From Hypholoma sublateritium FD-334 SS-4 (Eukaryota; Basidiomycota; Agaricomycetes; Agaricales; Strophariaceae): 64,000 nucleotides of DNA. The stretch covers positions 183,517 through 247,516 of the forward strand of contig KN817567.1 of the NCBI GenBank assembly GCA_000827495.1. Direction: 5' to 3'. Numbering within the stretch: position 1 is the stretch's first letter; each line of letters opens with the position of its first letter. Of this stretch, positions 57,483 to 64,000 are shown one piece after another. Made by a program: the position numbers and the translations under genes. The notes beneath the pieces were generated by a model, which had not been told where the DNA came from, did not search any database, and saw nothing but the letters and a program-made list of their open reading frames with translations.

Positions 57483-58760
57483 ATGTTTGTCTTCAAAAGT
57501 CTGCTCGTCGCTGCGGCGATCGCATCCGCCAATGCACTCACCAGCAGTCTGCAACAGATCACTGCGAATTTCGGTACCAACCCTACCAACGTACAGATGT
57601 ACCTGTACCAGCCGACCGCGCTAGCCTCCCCTCCCCCGCTCATAATCGCCATGCACTACTGTGGCGGTACCGCTCAGGCATACTTCACTGGAACGGCCCT
57701 CGCTCAGCTTGCCGACCAGCATGGTTTCCTTGTTATCTACCCGCAAGCCCCCGCCTCCGGAGCTTGCTGGGACGTCAACACCAACGCCACGCTGACACAC
57801 AACGGTGGAAGCGACTCGCTCGCCATTGCCAACGTTGTGCGCTACTTCATCGCTAACCACGGCGTCGACGCCACGCGTGTCTTTGCCACGGGGACTTCAT
57901 CCGGCGCTATGATGACCAACGTGCTCATGGGAGCCTACCCCGATATTTTCGCCGCTGGTTCGCTCTACTCCGGTGTCCCGTATGGATGCTTTGCAGGGCC
58001 GAATGCGTGGAACAGCCAATGTTCCACTGGTGAGCTCATAATGACCCCGCAGCAATGGGGCGATCTAGTGCGCGCTGGATATCCAGGGTACACGGGGACC
58101 CGCCCGAAGGTTCAGTTCTGGCACGGTACCATGTGCGCATTTCGGGTGTATCTACTACACAGAGGCGCTGATTATAAATTCATAATTATAGAGACACGAC
58201 GCTCTACCCTCAGAACTTCTGGGAGGAAATCAAGCAGTGGACGAACGTTTTTGGTGTTAGCCAGACGCCCGTCACCAACACCACCAACGACCCTCAGGCA
58301 GGCTACTCCCGCGCTTCATTTGGGCCCAATGTCCAGGGAATTCTCGCCCAAGGCGTCGGCCACACCGTCCCCGAGCATGAGACCGACACGCTCAACTGGT
58401 TTGGCTTGAGCGCACTTGTCCCCGGCGGCGCAGCACCAGCACCGACTACGACTGCAGTCCCGACCACAACTATCAGCACGCCTACCCCGATTACCCCAAT
58501 CCCAACAACCACTGCTCCTGCAACTGGTGCGACTGCAGCTCACTGGGCGCAGTGTGGTGGAATCGGTTGGACTGGAGCCACAGGTCAGAGCACATTTTTT
58601 TAATTATGTGCGACCACTTTCATTGACACCATTGTCGACAGTGTGCGCCTCTCCCTTCACATGTCAAGCATCGAATGCATATGTGAGTTATTAATCTTCT
58701 TCTTTGTGTAAATTATTTATCCTGACATTTCTCGGTCTGCAGTACAGCCAATGTCTGTAG
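57483..58760 (+). CDS. CE1-type acetyl xylan/feruloyl esterase with C-terminal CBM1, 366 aa, 4 exons
   Basis: Predicted secreted alpha/beta-hydrolase that removes acetyl or feruloyl groups from xylan. Exons are 57483-58132, 58192-58583, 58642-58682 and 58743-58760 (phases 2, 1, 0). A signal peptide (about 1-19) is followed by the esterase domain: PLIIAMHYCGG (oxyanion region), the nucleophile elbow GTSSGAMM with Ser139, LYSGVPYGCF, WHGT followed after the intron by DTTLYPQN, and GHTVPEHE supplying the likely catalytic His. A Thr/Pro linker at about 300-325 leads to the CBM1 (HWAQCGGIGWTGATVC, then NAYYSQCL). The last exon is only 18 nt and encodes YSQCL. A strong TATA box sits 44 bp upstream. 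Confidence 0.93.
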
Positions 58761-59068
58761 GTGAACGTGGGGGAAGGAGATATGCAACCTAGTATTACGT
58801 ATCTCCCTCTGAATGTAGATATACACGTTGTACTATGGTTTTGTTGGGACCCTCCATATCGCATGGGTTATCCATCGCGCAGACTACAGTCTCTACCCAC
58901 GAAGTACCACATGGCCCGCAAATTTTCGTGAATCCTCCTACAACAGGCAAGGTATTAATATACTGATCTCACTCTTGGGATCAAGAACAGACACCCACAG
59001 GATGACGTACTAACATGGGTATTGAATTAAACGCGTTCGTGAGGCGCTCGACTACTAGGTCACGTTCA
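58761..59068. other. intergenic between convergent 3' ends
   Basis: 308 bp between the CE1 esterase and the unknown leftward gene; nothing further was recognised. Confidence 0.4.
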
Positions 59069-59935
59069 TTAGGTGAATCGGCTGGGTACATGCCTGAGCA
59101 ATGGGTAGCATTCCGCCAACTCCATCTCCCACCCAGGATCTATCCCGCACTCCTTTGCAAACATGTCGTATCGGTAGATAAGCGCGAAGAGGTCCTTGAG
59201 GTACTTCTGGAAGCGCTCGTGGTCCTTGTGCACAAACATCTCCCGGGTATCTGTCTTGACTTCCACCCCAATATCGCGCAAGAGCTCTAGATGTGCGACC
59301 TGCTCCGACGAGCGCTCATTAAAGTACGCCATTTGTTCCACGAGACGGCGATACGAGCAATCCCGCACGTACTCGCCGGTCTCGAGGGTGCCGACAGCCT
59401 GCGCCGTGCAGAAGAACATGTATGCGGAAAGGGAGAGTTCCTTCGTCCGGTTGAAGCCGTACTGGTACCACATCTCTTGCTCGCGCCACAACATACGCTC
59501 GCGCAGGTCGATTTGCGGGTGCTGTGCCAGCATTATCAGTCCCTCCATCTCGTTTTCGTACAGGAGGACATTGATCACGGGTTGGATCGACCACCAATCG
59601 CCATGTGGGGCCTGGAAGCAGTGTACCCAGAATTCGATGCGTTGGTTGCGCTCGTTGAGGTACATGGGGTATTTGTCGCGCAACGCGTCCGGGAAGAGGT
59701 TCCCTCTCGCCAACGGCACGATTCGCGCTGGGTATTTGTTGCGCTCGGTTTCTGAGAATGAGCGGATCGTACTAACGAATTTCTCGATGAAGTGTTTGAG
59801 ATCCTTTGCGATGTCATGATGTGGGTTGTTCTTGGGGAAGTAACCGGGTTGGAAATTCAAAATGCCTTTGTTCTGGGTCACAAACTTGAAGTTGGCCTCG
59901 ATAATGTGCCACGGGATGTTATGGCTTTGATGCAT
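59069..59935 (-). CDS. conserved-looking unknown protein, 288 aa or slightly longer
   Basis: No family recognised. The long open exon has high-complexity protein sequence: IPWHIIEANFKFVTQNKG, HHDIAKDLKHFIEKF, RIVPLARGNLFP, WVHCFQAPHGDWWSIQP and helical LREREMW-like segments with many Tyr, Phe and Trp. There is no signal peptide or membrane span, so it looks like a globular, mainly helical cytosolic protein. The ATG at 59935 is used here. A strong donor (CAAG|GTACGT) ending at 60019 suggests a short upstream exon; joining it at 59924 gives a 295-aa form beginning MPISIPVPASS. The 5' end is therefore uncertain, the rest is not. Confidence 0.7.
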   Translation of the reverse strand: MHQSHNIPWHIIEANFKFVTQNKGILNFQPGYFPKNNPHHDIAKDLKHFIEKFVSTIRSFSETERNKYPARIVPLARGNLFPDALRDKYPMYLNERNQRIEFWVHCFQAPHGDWWSIQPVINVLLYENEMEGLIMLAQHPQIDLRERMLWREQEMWYQYGFNRTKELSLSAYMFFCTAQAVGTLETGEYVRDCSYRRLVEQMAYFNERSSEQVAHLELLRDIGVEVKTDTREMFVHKDHERFQKYLKDLFALIYRYDMFAKECGIDPGWEMELAECYPLLRHVPSRFT

Positions 59936-60972
59936 GTCGACGGTTGCTTGTATGTATAGAACTATCAACGGTGGCGAGGTATTGAGTATCCACGAACTGA
60001 AGAAATCCTGTTACGTACCTTGAAGCAGGAACGGGAATCGAGATGGGCATGGTTTTCCAAAGGATGATGGTTGTTATAAGCACCAGTCATCGTGTACTCG
60101 GAACCGACATGACCGACTCACAGCGGCCACAGTAAGAATACCAATTCTAATGGCCCATTCAGCGCAATAGAGATATATCTCAGCACTACACCTGTCACTG
60201 CCCATTGACGTTACGACGTGCACCACTAAAATTGCCTTCTTAGTAAGATCAATGGATTATCTTCTTGTCCATATTCTCCGAGCTGAGTTGAGGTAGGGAT
60301 AGAACGAGTAGTGCAATCCCGGAATCAAGTGTAAAGGCTGGTAACAAGCTCGTAGAAAGTGATTTCGCAACCAAAGGCGCCGCTACGAATCGAAGCCAGC
60401 AACCAATGCCAAGCGCCAACTTGAAGGCCCGGCGGCCGCGGCCGGCAAAGTTAAATCCAAGTGTCTTGCACAGGTTCTGCAATTTTATCATGCAAGGCTC
60501 CACGTTCCTGTATCCGGATCCCAGTTTCGTTTTTACATGCGAGTACAAAGGGTAGAACCCCGCCAACTCCATCTGTAAAGATAGCTGCGTTTCGCATGTC
60601 AATCGCCTTGCAATCGCCCGAAGAAATTGAATGTGTAGAGGCAGATACTAATTCACCAACCTGTGAGCGTTGTGAACGTTGACGTCAAACGTCCTAACGT
60701 CTGAACTAGTATGTATCTTAAACGGAGTGAATCGTACGGCGAACACAAACAATGGAGCAAAGCCCAACTTTATGTCTAAGCTGGATATCATTCCGCTCAA
60801 TAGAAAATATGGACGACATTTTCTGTCCTTGTAATTAAGTACATATGTAAGGCTCACACTAGGGTCATGATACAGATATAACCAACAATATTCATACTCG
60901 CCGCGCGCCAAATGTCCGAACCCCGACTGCATTCCACCCATGAACCCAACCAAATATAGTAGACGGCAAAGT
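59936..60972. other. intergenic, 1 kb
   Basis: 3' flank of the fourth F-box gene and promoter of the unknown gene. A leftward 117-codon frame (60249-60602) with a hydrophobic middle was not accepted. Confidence 0.4.
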
Positions 60973-63270
60973 TCACTCGTAGCAAAGGATGAACGTCCTG
61001 CCCGTCTTGTCCGACAGGATAATCGCGCCCTGCGACTGGTCGATGTTGATTGTCTCCACCGTCGCAAGGTCGAGCTCGGCCGGCGTCTCCAGTGTGCGCA
61101 CCTCCGCCTCCGCGTGCGCGCGCACTGCGTCTTCGCCGCCCTCCCCGATGTACTCGTCGCTATACGGCGGGAACGTGACGAACCTTAGACACTTCGGATC
61201 ACCGTCCACCGGTACTGTCGGCATCGGACCCTCCGCGGAGTTACTGCCGCGTGCCGCGCGGCGCTCGTCTGTGTCGATGTACTCGACCCATACCGCGTGC
61301 CCAAAGTCCACCGCGACGAGCGGGCGCGGGCGGTCCGTCATCCCGTCCGGATCGTCTTCCTCCGTGTCGTCGAGCACGCGTACGACCTCGAACGGCGTGC
61401 TCACGTACCAGAGGTTCATCAGCGCGTCATCCTGCGCTCGCTCGCGCGTCGTGCTCCGCTGCGCAGGGTGCGCGGCGTCGTTGGTATCGGGCGACGGTGC
61501 AGGGCCGCGCGCGGGGCGTTTGCCGTGCGGGTCTACGGGGGGCGGCAGGCCATCGTTCCATTCGGTGTGGTCGAGCGGTACACGGAAGTAGTGCTGCGCA
61601 AGCACGAAGCGCGTGCGGTGCGTATGCGGGTCGTGCGCTGCGAGAAGCACGACAGTGCAGCTCACGCGCGGGATGTTCGGTAAGCTTGGCCACCACTGGC
61701 GCACGAAGTGTGCGCTCTCTGGGTACCACGGAGGGAAGGGGTAGGGGTTTGGGTTATCGCTGCTGGCAGGCGCAGGTATGATCGAGGAGGACGATGAGAC
61801 AGTAGATGACGACGACGAAGAGGATGACGAAGAGGGCGATGATGATGATGTTTGCTGTGAAGACTCTACATTGACACTCTGTATAGGAATGTTGGCAGAG
61901 TATGCAAAGATGTTGTTCTGGGGATCGCTATCGAGGTCCGGTTCGGAGTCCGTCAGGTCGGTGTCAAGTATTAAGGGGAATATGAATTTTTTCTTGAGTG
62001 TTCGCGCAGGCGGAACACGGCGCGAGATAACCGGTGTCGAACGAGCATGAGAGAGTTTGCTGACGTAGTTCCGTAGCAGGGAGAGTGGGTAGAAATGTTG
62101 GTACGCCGCGTCGCTTTCTTCGCAATGTATTACGATGTGCTGCTGGTATAAGATACAGGACCAATTTGAAGACATGACCTAAAGAATGGTCAGACAAGTG
62201 ATAATTATGAACGACAACTACTCACGCATTCAATTCCCGTATCAATAAAGACATACTCCTTCTTGTTCCAGTCTGGGAGAGCGTAGAGCCCGATGGTATT
62301 CGATGTCGAGACCCATATAAAGGCAGACAATAGTCGTTCAGATGGATCGAGCAGAAATACGTTCATCACCACGCCAGTGGTGCGAAATTCAGTAACATGG
62401 GAGAAAATCGGGGGATTTGGCGAGCTTTCCCCCGAAGGCCCGTCGGAAAAGGTAAGGCGCATCAACACAAATTCCATCACCCTATCATCATCATAGCTGA
62501 TTTGTATAAGTACACCCAGAGGAACAAGGGCGGGGAAGTTACGCACGATCCTGTCAGCACCTTTGCCATGGTGAAGAACACCGTCCGCTCCTCGAATTCG
62601 ACTCTACACTTCCAAAGCTCCCATCGCGCGCCGGGGTTCCATTCTGCGAGGCAGGTGTCTGATTGGACATCCCAGCAGACAACCTTGCCGCTTTTGGTGG
62701 CACACAGCGTGTAGCTGGAGGTGATTGGCGACAACCAGTCGACCTCCTCTCCCGGCGGGGAGCTCACGATCTTGTACCATTTCAGACCATCTTTCTGCAT
62801 CTTTGCCGCGAGGCGACCTTTCGGAGCGACGTCCATATAGTTTGAATGTGAGTTGATGCCATTCTTGTGAGGTTCTAAAGAAATGGGGCGCGGTGCACGG
62901 ACACGCCAGGCCTTTTCGTAGTGCGCGGCCTTGTTGACTGAATGAATGAGCGCTTCAGTGGTGAGATCTGAAATGCGCTGAAAGCCCTTCAAGGGCAAAG
63001 CACGACATCGCCGGAGGAGATCGTTCGCGAGCTTGCGATATACAGGGCGGGTCGTCGATGCGTCGTATATGGCTTTACAAGTCTGCAGGGGGATCCGACG
63101 TCAGCGGTCGACGTCCACAACAGTGAAATCGCGCCAAATGATGTGGCTCAACATGCCACTGGGTGAAACTAAGCCTCGACACTCACCAAGTGTAAAGCGT
63201 GCACGTCTCGCAGATCCAGGTAGGTGGAGATGTTGAGCAACAGATCGTATGGAAGGGTTCCAAGACCCAT
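60973..63270 (-). CDS. F-box protein with beta-propeller-like region, 698 aa, 4 exons
   Basis: Probable SCF ligase adaptor. Exons are 63187-63270, 62547-63082, 62226-62496 and 60973-62178 (phases 0, 2, 0; 2097 nt). The F-box is at the very N-terminus (TLPYDLLLNISTYLDLRDVH, then TCKAIYDASTTRPVYRKLA after an unusually long first intron of 104 nt). Later segments have the spacing of beta-propeller strands (WLSPITSSYTLCATKSGKVV, CWDVQSDTCLAEW, WELWKCRVEFEERTVFFTMA, IGLYALPDW). A polyserine tract lies near residue 424. The C-terminal part ends AIILSDKTGRTFILCYE. An in-frame ATG 60 bp upstream (63330) could add 20 residues. Substrate unknown. Confidence 0.83.
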
Positions 63271-64000
63271 TTCGCCCCCTTTGATTTGCTTTTGGGGTGT
63301 GTGAGGAGAGCTAGGACTCCCGCCCAGCATAAAGATGGTGCTAAGATGCAGAAGTATGGCAGATACGTAGAAAGACAATGAAACCCGGTTCTCGGAGTTG
63401 CTCGCTGACTCGGCCACTCGAGTGTGCCGCTCGGCTTGTAAGTGGCCGTAGAATGTGCTTTGGTGTAGTCGGCGGGGAGATCACCACTGAGCACGGATGA
63501 GCCGCCACTGGGCAAGATGTGGGGGTGGAATGGAAAGGAAAGAGACGGGGGGCCGCCGACGTCGAACACAGCCGTGACCTCGGCCCCTCGCGGCGATATT
63601 TGATCTCCTTCACACAACCACCACGTCCGGATTTGTCTTTTATTATCCTCAACCAACAAAAAGGCCACACATGAAGTGCACTCTACTTGCTCAGACTATC
63701 TTATATTCCAGAAACATCGCTGAAGCTCGTTTCTCGGCCTTCTATACTTAGTGTATATGCTGGGACTTACTGGGATTGCTCTCCTCGGAAAACGCGCTCA
63801 GAGCGACTGGGGCCTATTATTACTGGCCTCCATGGAGCTGGCCGAGCTGTGGGACTTACTTCCGGTGGAACTGATTGCAGGCCACGGGTCTCTTTGTCTT
63901 TCCAAGATACTCTGGCGAAGGGGTGTTTACAAACCATTCACTCAAGAGACAACGGGCAGGGAGGGATCGCAGCAAGCGTGCGTACGTTCCTACTATTGTC
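63271..64000. other. right end of window: F-box promoter and possible start of another gene
   Basis: The promoter of the leftward F-box gene lies here. A rightward frame opens with ATG at 63757 and stays open for 81 codons to the window end, with a hydrophobic start (MLGLTGIALLGKR). This could be the first exon of a truncated gene, but no family is recognisable. Confidence 0.25.

Noticed and set aside
60249..60602. 117-codon minus-strand frame with a hydrophobic segment
   Set aside because: No homologous pattern, no start context or introns to support it; it may simply be flanking DNA.
61251..61781. 176-codon plus-strand frame opposite the fourth F-box gene
   Set aside because: Low-complexity Arg/Ala antisense frame without a domain.

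Overview
The window reads as nuclear DNA of a filamentous basidiomycete, most likely a wood- or litter-decaying Agaricomycete. Nearly every gene needs several introns of about 46-65 nt with GT...YAG ends to be read through. F-box genes of the expanded basidiomycete types recur, and three secreted proteins carry fungal cellulose-binding modules (CBM1). All gene models come from hand splicing; codon phase was checked across every junction, and each model's coding length is a multiple of three.

Left third (1-21.3 kb): an aldo-keto reductase, a conserved unknown protein, a small protein of unknown family (4223-4878), then an M36 fungalysin metalloprotease (6073-9095) whose C-terminus is fused in frame to a homologue of that small protein. 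A divergent F-box pair (9739-12519 and 12732-14465) shares a 212-bp promoter. A serine beta-lactamase-like hydrolase, a nucleoporin-like repeat protein and a membrane-anchored surface protein follow.

Middle (21.3-46.4 kb): a gene-poor stretch, a two-finger transcription factor (25538-26729), and a 953-aa F-box-like, Cys-rich protein (29676-33084) that contains a 420-nt intron. Next come a gene-poor stretch with a 768-bp inverted-repeat element flanked by TA, a single-pass membrane protein, a CBM1-CE16 esterase (41207-42881), a collagen-like CBM1 protein (43558-44190) and TIM50.

Right third (46.4-64 kb): two tandem stand-alone PAH-domain mini-genes, a cryptic four-exon gene (51564-52222), inositol-3-phosphate synthase INO1, a CE1-type esterase with C-terminal CBM1 (57483-58760), a conserved unknown, and a fourth F-box gene (60973-63270).

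Functional threads are extracellular degradation of plant wall and protein (CE16-CBM1, CE1-CBM1, collagen-CBM1, fungalysin), ubiquitin-ligase adaptors (four F-box genes), transcription (zinc finger, PAH proteins) and core metabolism or organelle work (INO1, TIM50). The most unusual items are the fungalysin fusion with its free-standing partner, two GC-AG introns in that pair, the collagen-like CBM1 protein, the PAH mini-genes, and the nucleoporin-like gene whose three repeats are each cut by an intron at the same codon.
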